Of a stretch of 64,000 nucleotides of DNA, positions 55,634-64,000 are shown piece after piece (the stretch's first letter is position 1; every line of letters begins with the position of its first letter). Both the position numbers and the translations under genes were made by a program. The notes under the pieces were generated by a model, which saw only the letters and a program-made list of their open reading frames with translations, did no database searches and was not told the origin of the DNA. This DNA is from CAHJXF01 sp038225855 (GTDB taxonomy: Bacteria; Pseudomonadota; Gammaproteobacteria; Burkholderiales; Burkholderiaceae_D): NCBI GenBank assembly GCA_038225855.1, contig JBBRQU010000002.1:124001-188000 (forward strand). Reading direction: 5' to 3'.

Positions 55634-56866
55634 ATGTTCGATTTGAAAACCGTCAGCAAAGCGGTCGCGGCATTCGTCTGCGCGCTGAGTCTTTGGTCGT
55701 TCGCATCGATCGCGGGCGCGCAGGCGCTGCGACCCGAAGTGGGCAAGCCTCTTCAGGCCGCGCAGGAAGCCTTGAAGGCGCGTCGTTTTGCCGACGCAGC
55801 CGCCAAGGTTCGTGAAGCCGACAACGCGCCCAACAAGACCGCCAGTGAAGCGTTCACGATCGAGCGCATGCGCGCTGCGGTGGCCGCGGCATCGGGAGAT
55901 ACGGCAAGCGCGATCCGGTCCTACGAAACCATCATCGCGTCGGGCAAATTGGCGGGCGCCGAGCAGACCCGCATGGTTCAGGCGGTCGCAGGCATGTATT
56001 ACCAGCAGCGTGAGTATGCGAAGGCCGCGACCTGGACTCAGCGCTACTTCAAGGAAGGCGGTACCGATCCGCAGATGCGCGCGATCCTCGTGCAGTCGTA
56101 TTACCTGGGCGGCGATTGCAACAGCGTGTCGCGTTCATTGCAGGGAGAGGCGCAGGCCGACGAAGGCGCGGGTCGCGCGCCGCCCGAAGAGCAACTGCAG
56201 ATGCTCGCGAGTTGTTATCAGAAGACCAAAGACAACAACGGCTATGCACAGGCTCTCGAGAGGCTCGTCACCTATTACCCCAAGAAGGACTATTGGGTCG
56301 ACCTCCTGTCGCGCGTTCAGCGCAAGAGCGGATTTTCCGATCGCCTTTCTCTCGACGTGTATCGGCTCAAGCTCGCGACCGGCTTGATGTCGGGACCCGG
56401 TGACTACATGGAGATGGCCCAGATGGCGCTCGGCGACGACTACACCGCCGAAGCCAAGAAGATCGTCGACCAGGGCTTCGCGAACCAGGTGCTGGGCACA
56501 GGCGGAGACGTGGAGCGCCAGAAACGACTCGCCGATCTCGCGGCCAAACGATTTGCCGAAGCCAAGGCAACCCTTGCGAAGGATGAGGCCGACGCGATCA
56601 ACGACCGCGACGGCAACAACCTTGTCGCGGTGGGTTTCAACGAAGTGGGATACGGACAGACCGCCAAGGGCATCACACTGATGGAGCAGGGCATCAAGAA
56701 GGGCAACCTGCGTCGTCCCGAAGACGCCAAGCTGCATCTGGGCATCGCCTACCTTCAGGCAGGACAGAAGGCCAAGGCTCTGCAAGTCTTCAAGACCGTT
56801 GGTGGAACCGATGGCGCGGCCGATCTGGCTCGACTGTGGAGTCTGGTGGCGCGTCGCCCGGTTTAG
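55634..56866 (+). CDS. Periplasmic TPR protein of the TonB operon
   Basis: The 410-residue exported protein has a signal peptide (about 1-30, ending GAQA) and helical repeat sequence, such as AAQEALKARRFADAAAKVRE, QAVAGMYYQQREYAKAATW and LHLGIAYLQAGQKAKALQVF, typical of tetratricopeptide repeats. Its place as fifth gene, 58 bp after the second exbD, suggests it serves the same TonB complex, like the TPR proteins linked to other TonB systems. The exact role is unknown. It ends 5 bp before a REP doublet. Confidence 0.85.
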   Translation: MFDLKTVSKAVAAFVCALSLWSFASIAGAQALRPEVGKPLQAAQEALKARRFADAAAKVREADNAPNKTASEAFTIERMRAAVAAASGDTASAIRSYETIIASGKLAGAEQTRMVQAVAGMYYQQREYAKAATWTQRYFKEGGTDPQMRAILVQSYYLGGDCNSVSRSLQGEAQADEGAGRAPPEEQLQMLASCYQKTKDNNGYAQALERLVTYYPKKDYWVDLLSRVQRKSGFSDRLSLDVYRLKLATGLMSGPGDYMEMAQMALGDDYTAEAKKIVDQGFANQVLGTGGDVERQKRLADLAAKRFAEAKATLAKDEADAINDRDGNNLVAVGFNEVGYGQTAKGITLMEQGIKKGNLRRPEDAKLHLGIAYLQAGQKAKALQVFKTVGGTDGAADLARLWSLVARRPV

Positions 56867-56871
56867 GCTTG

Positions 56872-56944
56872 GTCGTCCCCACGAAAGCGGGGACCCAACG
56901 GCTTGGCTCGACGACACTGGATTGCCGCGTTCGCGGGAACGACG
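56872..56944. repeat. REP doublet, family A
   Basis: GTCGTCCCCACGAAAGCGGG followed by GACCCA, and GGATTGCCGCGTTCGCGGGA followed by ACGACG, face each other across about 30 bases directly after the TPR gene. Confidence 0.88.
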
Positions 56945-56978
56945 GCGTTTGATGCTTGACATGTCAAGCATCAAACGC
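56945..56978. terminator. 34-bp perfect palindrome between convergent genes
   Basis: The left arm GCGTTTGATGCTTGACA is followed at once by its exact reverse complement (17 + 17 bp, no spacer). It lies between the convergent TPR and MltD-like genes and abuts the REP doublet. It can form a hairpin on both strands and may stop transcription from both sides, although no T run follows. Confidence 0.6.
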
Positions 56979-57001
56979 GAGCGGCGCCTTTCAAAACACC
57001 G

Positions 57002-58648
57002 CTAGCGGGCGATACGTTTCCTGGGGGATGTCGTCGCGGCTGCATGGCGCGACGACGTGGCCGTCCTCGACTGCAAGTGCGATGGGGAAGATATCTTCGT
57101 CACGGCGAGTTTGCCGCTCGCAGGCTTCGCGGCTATAACGCCCGGCACGCGCAGCTTCTGTCCCGTGGCAACTTGATTGCCTTTCAACTTGTTGGTCGAT
57201 CGAAGCAAATCGGCGGATACGCCGAGATGACGTGCGATCGAATAGAGGGTATCGCCGCGTTTGACCTGATAGGTCGCAGCCGCACTGTCCGACACGTTCG
57301 CGAACATGCCGGTGTCGGTTGGAGGCGTGAAGGATGCGAAGCGCAGATTGACGTCGCTCGCGCCTTTCTTTTGCACCAGCAGCGCCTGGCCCGCCTGTAC
57401 GCGCGCCTTCGGTCCGAGTCCGTTGACTTCGCGCAGCGCCGCCGATGTCATCCCGTAGAACGCAGCGATCTTCTCGATCGACTCCTTGCGCGTGACGGTA
57501 TGCGCCTGCCAGGTTGCAAGCGGGACATGGCTGTCGAGGCCGTTCTTGAATTCGCGCGCGCGATCGGCCGGAACCAGCAATGCGGTATTCGACGACCCGA
57601 GAATGACGGGACGATTGAACGACGGATTGAGCGCCTTGAAGTCTTCGAGCGTCATGTTCGCAAGTCGCGCCGCGGTGCGAAGGTCGATATCGCGATTGCG
57701 ATCCACCGCGACGAAGTAAGGCTCGTTGTCGATCCGGGGCAGCGTGACTCCGAACGCTTCGGGATTGGCGATGATGTTCTTCAGCGCCTGCAACTTGGGC
57801 ACGTAGTTGCGCGTCTCGTCAGGCATGGCAAGGCTCAGGTAATCGGTGGGCAAGCCTGCCGCCTGATTTTTTTCGATCGCGCGCTTGACCGAGCCCTCGC
57901 CCCAGTTGTACGACGCGAGCGCGAGTGGCCAGTCGCCATGCATCTCGTAGATCTTCTTCAGATAGGTGAGCGCCGCGTCGGTCGACGCGATCACGTCGCG
58001 TCGCTCGTCGCGCCACCAGTCCTGCTTGAGCTTGTAGGTCTTGCCGGTGCCGGGAATGAATTGCCACATACCCGATGCATGCGAGCGCGAATAAGCCATC
58101 GGGTTGTATGCGCTCTCGACGAAAGGCAAGAGCGCGAGTTCGGTCGGCATACCGCGCTTGTTGAGCTCTTCGACGACGTGATAGAGGTAGAGGCTCGAGC
58201 GATCGACCGCGCGACGCAAGTAGTCGGGATGCGCGAGATACCACGCCTGCTGCTCGGCGACGACAGGTGATTCGAGATTGGGAACGCCGAAGCCGGTGCG
58301 GATGCGATCCCAGATATCGTCGGGTCTCAAGGTCAGATCGACGGTGCGAGGCGCGAGCGGATTGGTGACGACGACGCTGCCGATCGAGCCGCTGCTCGTC
58401 GAGGCGCCGGGGAATGCATAGCGCGCCCGCGCCGGATTGGAATGCGTCGCTTCCGTCGTCGCCTCGGCCGGCTTGGTGTCGGCTCCTTCGGCATCGCTCT
58501 TCGTCGACGCTTGGTTGGTCGAAGCGACGGCGTTCGCAGAGGAATTCGACGCGGTGTTCGAGGAGGAATCCAGACCGGTGGTTGCGCAGCCGCCGAGGAC
58601 CAAAGCGGCGCAGAAGAGAACGGGCAGGGTTGCACGAAGAGGCGTCAT
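57002..58648 (-). CDS. mltD: Membrane-bound lytic murein transglycosylase D-like lipoprotein
   Basis: The 548-residue lipoprotein (lipobox LGGC near residue 21) has an SLT catalytic domain with Glu178 in LLPFVESAYNP and the following SGMWQFIPGT and ALASYNWGEG motifs. Two LysM domains follow (HTVTRKESIEKIAAFYG and YQVKRGDTLYSIARHLG), then a basic Ser/Arg-rich tail. It cleaves peptidoglycan glycan strands with formation of 1,6-anhydroMurNAc. It lies 50 bp after gloB, as in many proteobacteria. Confidence 0.93.
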   Translation of the reverse strand: MTPLRATLPVLFCAALVLGGCATTGLDSSSNTASNSSANAVASTNQASTKSDAEGADTKPAEATTEATHSNPARARYAFPGASTSSGSIGSVVVTNPLAPRTVDLTLRPDDIWDRIRTGFGVPNLESPVVAEQQAWYLAHPDYLRRAVDRSSLYLYHVVEELNKRGMPTELALLPFVESAYNPMAYSRSHASGMWQFIPGTGKTYKLKQDWWRDERRDVIASTDAALTYLKKIYEMHGDWPLALASYNWGEGSVKRAIEKNQAAGLPTDYLSLAMPDETRNYVPKLQALKNIIANPEAFGVTLPRIDNEPYFVAVDRNRDIDLRTAARLANMTLEDFKALNPSFNRPVILGSSNTALLVPADRAREFKNGLDSHVPLATWQAHTVTRKESIEKIAAFYGMTSAALREVNGLGPKARVQAGQALLVQKKGASDVNLRFASFTPPTDTGMFANVSDSAAATYQVKRGDTLYSIARHLGVSADLLRSTNKLKGNQVATGQKLRVPGVIAAKPASGKLAVTKISSPSHLQSRTATSSRHAAATTSPRKRIAR

Positions 58649-58698
58649 TCAGTTCCCCGCAATGGTCGAGCCGCGATACTCGCTCTTCATTGAATCGT

Positions 58699-59520
58699 TC
58701 AGAACGAATCCTTCCATCGTCGAATCGCGGTAAAGGTTTCGATTGCCGACGAGCTTGCGCCGGGCTTTTGCTTTTCGGCGGCCGCGCGCACCGTGGGCTC
58801 GTCGCTGCGCAAGAAAGGATTGGTGGCGCGTTCGAGCGCGATCGTCGACGGCAAGGTCGGAGCGCCGCGCCGGCGCGTCGCGATGGCCGCCTGTTCGCGG
58901 GCGATCAACTCGGCGCTGTCGGGTTCGACCGCGCGCGCGAAACGCAGATTGGCGAGCGTGTATTCGTGAGCGCAATAGACGCGCGTATTCGGCGGCAGCG
59001 CGGCTAGCTTCGACAGCGACCCATGCATCTGCCGGGGCGTCCCTTCGAAGAGGCGCCCGCAGCCCGCGGCGAACAAGGTGTCGCCGCAAAAGAGCAGAGG
59101 GCCGCCATCGTCTTTCGATCCATCGGCCGGGCCGCCGTAATACGCGATGTGTCCGCGCGTGTGACCCGGCACGTCGATGACATCGAACGAAATCCCGAGC
59201 GCGTCGAGTGCGACGCGCTCGCCGCCCTTGACAGTGTGCGTCACGCCGTCGATCGCTTCGCCCGCCGGACCATGGACCGCGAGATCTTCAACGCGCCGCG
59301 CGTCGATCAACGCCCTCACGCCGCCGACATGATCGGCATGATGGTGCGTGAGTAGAATGGCGCGCAGCGTGAGTCCGTGTTCGAGAAGCGCCGCTTCGAC
59401 CGGCGCGGCATCGCCGGGATCGACGACGACCGCGTCGCCGTCACGACTGAGCAGCCAAACATAGTTGTCCTTGAAGGCGGGAACCGGAATGACCGTCAAG
59501 GGCTGCTCTGAAAGTGTCAT
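58699..59520 (-). CDS. gloB: Hydroxyacylglutathione hydrolase (glyoxalase II)
   Basis: The 273-residue enzyme has the metallo-beta-lactamase motif THHHADHVGG, the glyoxalase II opening VIPVPAFKDNYVWLL and the glutathione-binding YCAHEYTLANLRFA. It hydrolyses S-lactoylglutathione to D-lactate and glutathione, finishing methylglyoxal detoxification. ATG 59520 is preferred over the TTG at 59523. It is divergent from the methyltransferase gene; this gloB / yafS / rnhA order is conserved in proteobacteria. Confidence 0.95.
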   Translation of the reverse strand: MTLSEQPLTVIPVPAFKDNYVWLLSRDGDAVVVDPGDAAPVEAALLEHGLTLRAILLTHHHADHVGGVRALIDARRVEDLAVHGPAGEAIDGVTHTVKGGERVALDALGISFDVIDVPGHTRGHIAYYGGPADGSKDDGGPLLFCGDTLFAAGCGRLFEGTPRQMHGSLSKLAALPPNTRVYCAHEYTLANLRFARAVEPDSAELIAREQAAIATRRRGAPTLPSTIALERATNPFLRSDEPTVRAAAEKQKPGASSSAIETFTAIRRWKDSF

Positions 59521-59612
59521 CAAATCGAATCAGAGAATGAACTTTCGAATCAAGGTAACAGCAATCGAGTCGATCGCGCGCATGCGTACGCCGCTTGATG
59601 CGTGGTGCAGCG

Positions 59613-60536
59613 ATGGTTGAGGATGAGACCGGACGGGCGATCGGCGTCCAGTCGGCTTCGGGTCCGTTTTCAACTCACGGCGAGTCGATTATAGCCCTCT
59701 CGAAATGGCTCGAAACGGCGCCGGGCCGCTACGTTCTCGCGTGGGAGCAAGTGCAGTTCGATCGCCTCGTCGCCGATATCTTCGGCTTCAATGCGGTGCA
59801 GATCGGCCTGCTCGAATTGCCGGCGCTGCGCAGCAGTCGCATGCCTTTCGTGTTCGCGGCCGGCGAGCCTCGGGCAGTGGGCACGGTCGCATTGCCGCGC
59901 ATCGCCGAGAGCGACTCGAACATTGCGCGCGTGCGGGCTCACGTCCACATCGGCCTCGAAGAATTGCCGTTCGCGTCGCAAAGCATCGACCTCCTGGTAT
60001 TGCCTCATGCGCTCGAATTCGCCGACGACCCGCATCGCGTGCTGCGTGAAGTCGAACGCGTGTTGATGCCGGAGGGACAGGTGGTCATCAGCGGTTTCAA
60101 TCCGATCAGCCTGTGGGGCATGCGTCAGTTGGTCGGTCGAAGTTTCAACGCGCCGTTCCTGCCGAGCGAAGGACAGTTCCTCGCGTTGACGCGTCTGAAG
60201 GACTGGCTGAAGCTGCTCGGCTTCGAAGTCAATCGCGGGCATTTTGGCTGTTATCGACCGCCGTTTCGGGCCGAAGCGTGGCAGGGGCGCTTCGGATTCA
60301 TCGAAGGCGCCGGGCGGCGCTGGTGGCCGTTCTGCGGCGCGGTCTACATGGTCCATGCGATCAAGCGCGTGCAGGGGATGCGCCTGATCGGACCCGCGTG
60401 GAAAGACAGGAAGCGCGCCGCGCCGGCGCTGCAAGCGAGCGTCAATCGATCGCGCGAGAGTTGCTCCAACCGCGTGGGGGGCGCGCATGTGATCACCTCG
60501 ACAGAGGCTACGGAAAACACGCATGCCGAAGTCTGA
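59613..60536 (+). CDS. YafS-like methyltransferase-fold protein
   Basis: The 307-residue protein has a methyltransferase type 11 region (IGLEELPFASQSIDLLVLPH then ALEFADDPHRVLREVERVL), and the segment ISGFNPISLWGMRQL typical of the YafS group. The glycine-rich SAM loop is degenerate. The gene is found between gloB and rnhA in many proteobacteria, as here, but its substrate is unknown. ATG 59613 lies inside the divergent promoter gap. It overlaps rnhA by 14 bp. Confidence 0.85.
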   Translation: MVEDETGRAIGVQSASGPFSTHGESIIALSKWLETAPGRYVLAWEQVQFDRLVADIFGFNAVQIGLLELPALRSSRMPFVFAAGEPRAVGTVALPRIAESDSNIARVRAHVHIGLEELPFASQSIDLLVLPHALEFADDPHRVLREVERVLMPEGQVVISGFNPISLWGMRQLVGRSFNAPFLPSEGQFLALTRLKDWLKLLGFEVNRGHFGCYRPPFRAEAWQGRFGFIEGAGRRWWPFCGAVYMVHAIKRVQGMRLIGPAWKDRKRAAPALQASVNRSRESCSNRVGGAHVITSTEATENTHAEV

Positions 60537-61020
60537 AGTGGTGATCTATGCGGACGGGGCGTGCAAGGGCAACCCCGGGCCGGGCGGATGGGGCGCGGTG
60601 CTGCGTTTTTACGACGGCACGAACGACGGCGCGAAGCACGGCGCAAAGGGCGCGGTCCATGAGAAGGAATTGTTCGGCGGCGAGTCCGCGACCACCAACA
60701 ATCGCATGGAACTCACCGCCGCGATCCGCGCGTTGGAAGCGTTGAAGCGGCCGTGCCGCGTGATGTTCTTCACCGACTCGCGCTATGTGATTCAAGGCAT
60801 CACCGAATGGATCGCCGGATGGAAGAAACGCGGATGGAAGAACGCTGCAAAGCAACCGGTGAAGAACATCGATTTGTGGATGGCGCTCGAGGTCGCGGCC
60901 TCGCGTCACGAGATCGAATGGCGCTGGGTGAAGGGCCATGCCGGCGACATCGACAACGAGCGCGCCGATGCGCTCGCCAATCGCGGGGTCGAGTTCTCTT
61001 CGCTTCAAGTCGACGATTAA
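60523..61020 (+). CDS. rnhA: Ribonuclease HI
   Basis: The 165-residue enzyme keeps all catalytic residues: Asp11 in YADGACKGNPGPGGWGA, Glu63 in NNRMELTAA, Asp85 in FTDSRYV, His139 and Asp149 in WVKGHAGDIDNERADALA. It cuts the RNA strand of RNA:DNA hybrids. Compared with E. coli RNase HI it has a loop about 14-18 residues longer (residues 32-50, NDGAKHGAKGAVHE) before FGGESATTNNR. The dnaQ gene often next to it is not here; a REP doublet follows. Confidence 0.95.
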   Translation: MPKSEVVIYADGACKGNPGPGGWGAVLRFYDGTNDGAKHGAKGAVHEKELFGGESATTNNRMELTAAIRALEALKRPCRVMFFTDSRYVIQGITEWIAGWKKRGWKNAAKQPVKNIDLWMALEVAASRHEIEWRWVKGHAGDIDNERADALANRGVEFSSLQVDD

Positions 61021-61050
61021 AGCCTGCCCGGCACGCTGGCGTAGGACGCT

Positions 61051-61124
61051 GTCGTCCCCGCGAAAGCGGGGACCCAGCGTAGTCATCGAACGTCTCTGGT
61101 TTCCCGCGTGCGCGGGAACGACGG
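61051..61124. repeat. REP doublet, family A (best-preserved copy)
   Basis: GTCGTCCCCGCGAAAGCGGG then GACCCAGCG, and CTGGTTTCCCGCGTGCGCGG then GAACGACG, face each other across about 18 bases, between rnhA and the efflux adaptor gene. Confidence 0.9.
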
Positions 61125-61182
61125 GGCTCGGGTCTCGCGTGCTACATTCGACGCTTGTTTCTCCCTCAGCGCATCGCGACTC

Positions 61183-62361
61183 ATGCCGAAGAAATCATTC
61201 GTCACCATCGGCATTGCGGGCATCGGCATCGTGGCGCTGGCGGTCGCAGCCTGGACCCTCAATCGATCGCCGACGGGCACCTTGAATGCGGCGCCGGTTG
61301 TCGCGGCGGGCACGACGGCGCTTGTGCCGTCAGGCGCAAGCGCTGCGCCCGTGTCGGTCGAAGCGGTGACGCTCGTGGCGACGACCTTGCTGGACGATGT
61401 CGGCGCGGTCGGCTCGGTGCGCTCCAACGAATCGATCGTGCTGCGACCCGAAGTCGCGGGGCGCATTGCCAGCATCAATTTTCGCGAGGGCCAGATGGTC
61501 AAGCGCGGGCAGACCCTGATCGCGCTCGATGCGAGCGTCAACCGCGCTGAGGTCGATCAGATGCGCGCGCAACTCGACCTCGCGGAAAGCAACCTGAAGC
61601 GCACCGAAGAACTGGCGCGGCGTAATTTCGTCTCGGCGAGCGCGCAGGACGAGGCCGCGTCGAAGATGCGCGTCGCCGGAGCGACCCTCGCGCTCGCGCA
61701 AGCCAAGCTGTCGAAGATGACGTTGACCGCGCCCTTCGACGGCGTGGTCGGCATACGCAACGTCAGCGTGGGCGACTATGTGAAGGACGGCGCCGACCTG
61801 ATCAACGTCGAAGACATCGGCAGCGTCAAGATCGACTTCCGCCTGCCCGAGCGTTATCAGCCGCAGGTCACGGTCGGCCAGCAAGTGGACGTGACGAGCG
61901 ACGCATTGCCCGGCCAACGCTTCGCCGCGACGATCGCCGCGATCGACCCGTTGATCGATGCCAACGGCCGCTCGGTTTCGATTCGCGCGCGCGCGCCCAA
62001 TCCGACCAAGGCATTGCGTCCCGGCATGTTCGCGCGAGTCCGCGTGATCTTCGCCGAGAAGACGGGGGCGATCCTCGTGCCCGAGGAAGCGATCGTGCCT
62101 TCGGGTTCCGAGTTCTATATCTATCGCGTCATCGACGGGACCGCGCAGCGGACCCGCGTCAAGATCGGCGCGCGACGCGACGCCAAGGTCGATGTGCTCG
62201 AAGGCGCCCACGCCGGCGACGTGGTGGTAGTGGCGGGGCAGTTGAAGCTGATCCGCGATGCGATGCCGGTGAAGGTGGTCGATGCCGCGAATGCGACCAA
62301 CCCGGCCGCCAATTCGGCAGCGACCCCGGCAAGCGCGAACGCAGCGGGGCCTCGATCGTGA
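61183..62361 (+). CDS. RND efflux periplasmic adaptor subunit
   Basis: The 392-residue membrane-fusion protein has an N-terminal anchor (IGIAGIGIVALAVAAWTL), a lipoyl half-motif (LRPEVAGRIASINFREGQMVKRG), an alpha-helical hairpin (residues about 125-170), the second half-motif (LTAPFDGVVGIRNVSVGDYV) and beta-barrel domains (RPGMFARVRVIF). It links the inner-membrane pump encoded next to an outer-membrane channel encoded elsewhere. ATG 61183 is the start that gives the anchor. GTGA overlap with the pump gene. Confidence 0.93.
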   Translation: MPKKSFVTIGIAGIGIVALAVAAWTLNRSPTGTLNAAPVVAAGTTALVPSGASAAPVSVEAVTLVATTLLDDVGAVGSVRSNESIVLRPEVAGRIASINFREGQMVKRGQTLIALDASVNRAEVDQMRAQLDLAESNLKRTEELARRNFVSASAQDEAASKMRVAGATLALAQAKLSKMTLTAPFDGVVGIRNVSVGDYVKDGADLINVEDIGSVKIDFRLPERYQPQVTVGQQVDVTSDALPGQRFAATIAAIDPLIDANGRSVSIRARAPNPTKALRPGMFARVRVIFAEKTGAILVPEEAIVPSGSEFYIYRVIDGTAQRTRVKIGARRDAKVDVLEGAHAGDVVVVAGQLKLIRDAMPVKVVDAANATNPAANSAATPASANAAGPRS

Positions 62362-64000
62362 ACGGGCTCTTCGAGATCTGCATCAGAAGGCCGGTGCTCG
62401 CGAGTGTGCTGTCGATCGTCGTGCTGCTGGTCGGCGCGATCGCGTACACGCGGCTCGCGGTGCGCGAATACCCGCGCATCGACGAGCCGGTGGTTTCCGT
62501 GCAGACCACGTACAAGGGCGCGTCTGCCGAAGTGATCGAGTCGCAGGTCACCAAGCCGCTCGAAGATTCGCTGTCGGGAATCGAAGGCGTCGAAGTGATG
62601 ACGTCGCAAAGCCGCTCCGAGCGCAGCAACATCAACGTGCGGTTTCGCATCACGCGCGATCCCGATTCGGCCGCGGCCGATGTGCGCGACAAGGTCGCTC
62701 GCGTGCGAGGACGGCTGCCCGACGCGGTCGACGAGCCGGTAATCGCGAAGGTCGAGTCCGATTCGTTTCCCATCATGTTCATCGGCGTGCAGGCCGGACG
62801 TCTCACCGCGATCGGGGCGTCCGACTATCTCAAGCGTTACGTCAAGCCGCGCCTGTCGGTGCTGCCGGGCGCAGCCGACGTGCGCCTGTTCGGCGAGCGG
62901 CAGATCTCGATGCACATCGACGTCGATCGCGACAAGCTCGCGGCCTATCGCTTGACGGTGCAGGACGTCGAAGACGCGCTGCGACGGCAGAACGTGGAGA
63001 TTCCATCGGGCCGCATCGAATCGACGTCGCGCGAATTCACGGTGGTCGCAGAGACCGATCTCGCGACGCGCGAGCAGTTCGAGAATGTGATCGTCGCCAA
63101 CGTGGCCGGCTATCCGGTGCGCCTGTCCGATCTCGCACGCGTGGCGGTCGCGCCGCTCGACGAGCGCATCTTCGCGCGCTTCAACGGCGAAACCGCGGTC
63201 ACCATCGGCGTCGTCAAGCAGGCGGTGGCCAATCCGCTCGAATTGTCGAGGACGGTGCGCGCCGAGATCGCGCGCATCAACGAGACCTTGCCGGGCGGCA
63301 TGAGCCTCGTGATGTCGTACGACTCGTCGGTGTTCATCGAGCGCTCGATCAGTTCGGTGTTCGAAACGATCAGCGAAGCGATCGCGCTGGTCGTGCTGGT
63401 GATCTTTCTGTTCCTGCGCAATCTGCGCGCGACCTTGATTCCGCTGGTCACGATTCCCGTGTCGCTGGTCAGCGCGTTCGGCCTGATGTATGCGTTCGGC
63501 TTCACGATCAACACGCTGACCCTGTTGGCGATGGTGCTCGCGATCGGTCTGGTGGTCGACGATTCGATCGTCGTTCTCGAGAACATCTTTCGCAATCTCG
63601 AGAACGGCATGGACAGGAAGCAGGCGGCGTTCACGGGAATCAAGGAAATCGGCTTCGCGGTGATCGCGATGACCTTGACGCTCGCGGCGGTGTTCGCCCC
63701 GCTAGCGTTCGCGACCGGCCGCACGGGGCGTCTGTTCATCGAGTTTGCGCTCGCGCTGGCGGGCGCGGTGCTGGTGTCGGGTTTCGTCGCGCTGACGCTC
63801 ACGCCGATGATGTGTTCGCTGTTGCTCAAGCACGAGATCAACCACAGTTGGCTCTACAACCGCATCGAGCGGACCTTCGATGCAGTCACGCGCGGCTACG
63901 ACCGATTGCTGGCTCGCTTGTTCCACGTGCGGTGGATCGTGGTCGTGGTCGCAGTCGTGACGGCAATCGGCGGCGGGCTGCTGTTCGCCAACGTCAAGTC
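62358..64000 (+). CDS. RND efflux pump inner-membrane permease (partial)
   Basis: Starting at GTG 62358, the frame stays open to the window end, showing 547 residues of an expected 1,000 or more. It reads NGLFEICIRRPVLASVLSIV, EYPRIDEPVVSV, a periplasmic porter region and helices FETISEAIALVVLVIFLFLR, LVVDDSIVVLENI and AVFAPLAFATGRTGRLF, as in AcrB/MexB-type (HAE-1) exporters. The Asp pair in VVDDS is the proton-relay signature. Drug or metabolite efflux is expected; the substrate is not predictable. Confidence 0.93.
   Translation, partial: MNGLFEICIRRPVLASVLSIVVLLVGAIAYTRLAVREYPRIDEPVVSVQTTYKGASAEVIESQVTKPLEDSLSGIEGVEVMTSQSRSERSNINVRFRITRDPDSAAADVRDKVARVRGRLPDAVDEPVIAKVESDSFPIMFIGVQAGRLTAIGASDYLKRYVKPRLSVLPGAADVRLFGERQISMHIDVDRDKLAAYRLTVQDVEDALRRQNVEIPSGRIESTSREFTVVAETDLATREQFENVIVANVAGYPVRLSDLARVAVAPLDERIFARFNGETAVTIGVVKQAVANPLELSRTVRAEIARINETLPGGMSLVMSYDSSVFIERSISSVFETISEAIALVVLVIFLFLRNLRATLIPLVTIPVSLVSAFGLMYAFGFTINTLTLLAMVLAIGLVVDDSIVVLENIFRNLENGMDRKQAAFTGIKEIGFAVIAMTLTLAAVFAPLAFATGRTGRLFIEFALALAGAVLVSGFVALTLTPMMCSLLLKHEINHSWLYNRIERTFDAVTRGYDRLLARLFHVRWIVVVVAVVTAIGGGLLFANVK

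Overview
This is a high-GC proteobacterial chromosome segment, most likely from a betaproteobacterium (Burkholderiales-like), although a gammaproteobacterium cannot be excluded. Pointers are the bacterial GlnRS, the gloB / yafS-like / rnhA order, long TonB-dependent receptors with a dedicated TonB-ExbB-ExbD-ExbD-TPR set, GTGA/ATGA-coupled operons, and many dispersed REP-type palindromes between genes. The assignment rests on gene content only.

Layout. 1-7.2 kb: end of a GST gene, then a tight five-gene minus-strand operon (M16 protease pair, FAD-linked oxidase, DUF885 putative metallohydrolase, SDR). 7.4-12 kb: plus-strand glucokinase, PduO-type cobalamin adenosyltransferase, M3 oligopeptidase, enoyl-CoA hydratase-like protein. 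12-13.4 kb: DAHP synthase (aroG) behind an apparent attenuator, with a 22-codon Phe/Tyr-rich leader peptide, an intrinsic terminator and a promoter. 13.6-26.2 kb: ettA, small stress membrane protein, secreted small protein, Asp-box lipoprotein, EVE-domain protein, Xaa-Pro aminopeptidase, DUF3857/transglutaminase/TPR protein, glutaminyl-tRNA synthetase carrying an unusual insertion of about 110 residues, and a DUF302 protein.

26.3-46.4 kb: an aryl-polyene (xanthomonadin-like) pigment locus built as two convergent arms. The plus arm encodes a flavin-dependent halogenase-like enzyme, a MipA outer-membrane protein, an acyltransferase, a glycosyltransferase and a broken MFS transporter. The minus arm encodes ACP, COG4648 membrane protein, AMP ligase, ApeI-like dehydratase, LpxL-like acyltransferase, LolA-like carrier, MMPL exporter, polysaccharide deacetylase, methyltransferase, ketosynthase, chain-length factor, ApeP-like dehydratase, ketoreductase and a decayed PPOX-family gene. 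Where the arms meet (30.8-32.1 kb) the last gene of each is truncated around more AT-rich foreign DNA holding a methyltransferase and an antitoxin remnant. A second intrusion (35.7-37.6 kb) carries a MITE-like inverted-repeat element and a Tat-exported left-handed beta-helix protein of unknown function.

46.7-56.9 kb: two large TonB-dependent receptors, each followed by a strong terminator, then tonB, exbB, two exbD and a TPR protein. These form one outer-membrane uptake system. 57-64 kb: MltD-like lytic transglycosylase, gloB, YafS-like methyltransferase, rnhA, then an RND efflux adaptor and the start of its pump, cut by the window edge. No tRNA, rRNA, CRISPR array or intact insertion sequence was seen.
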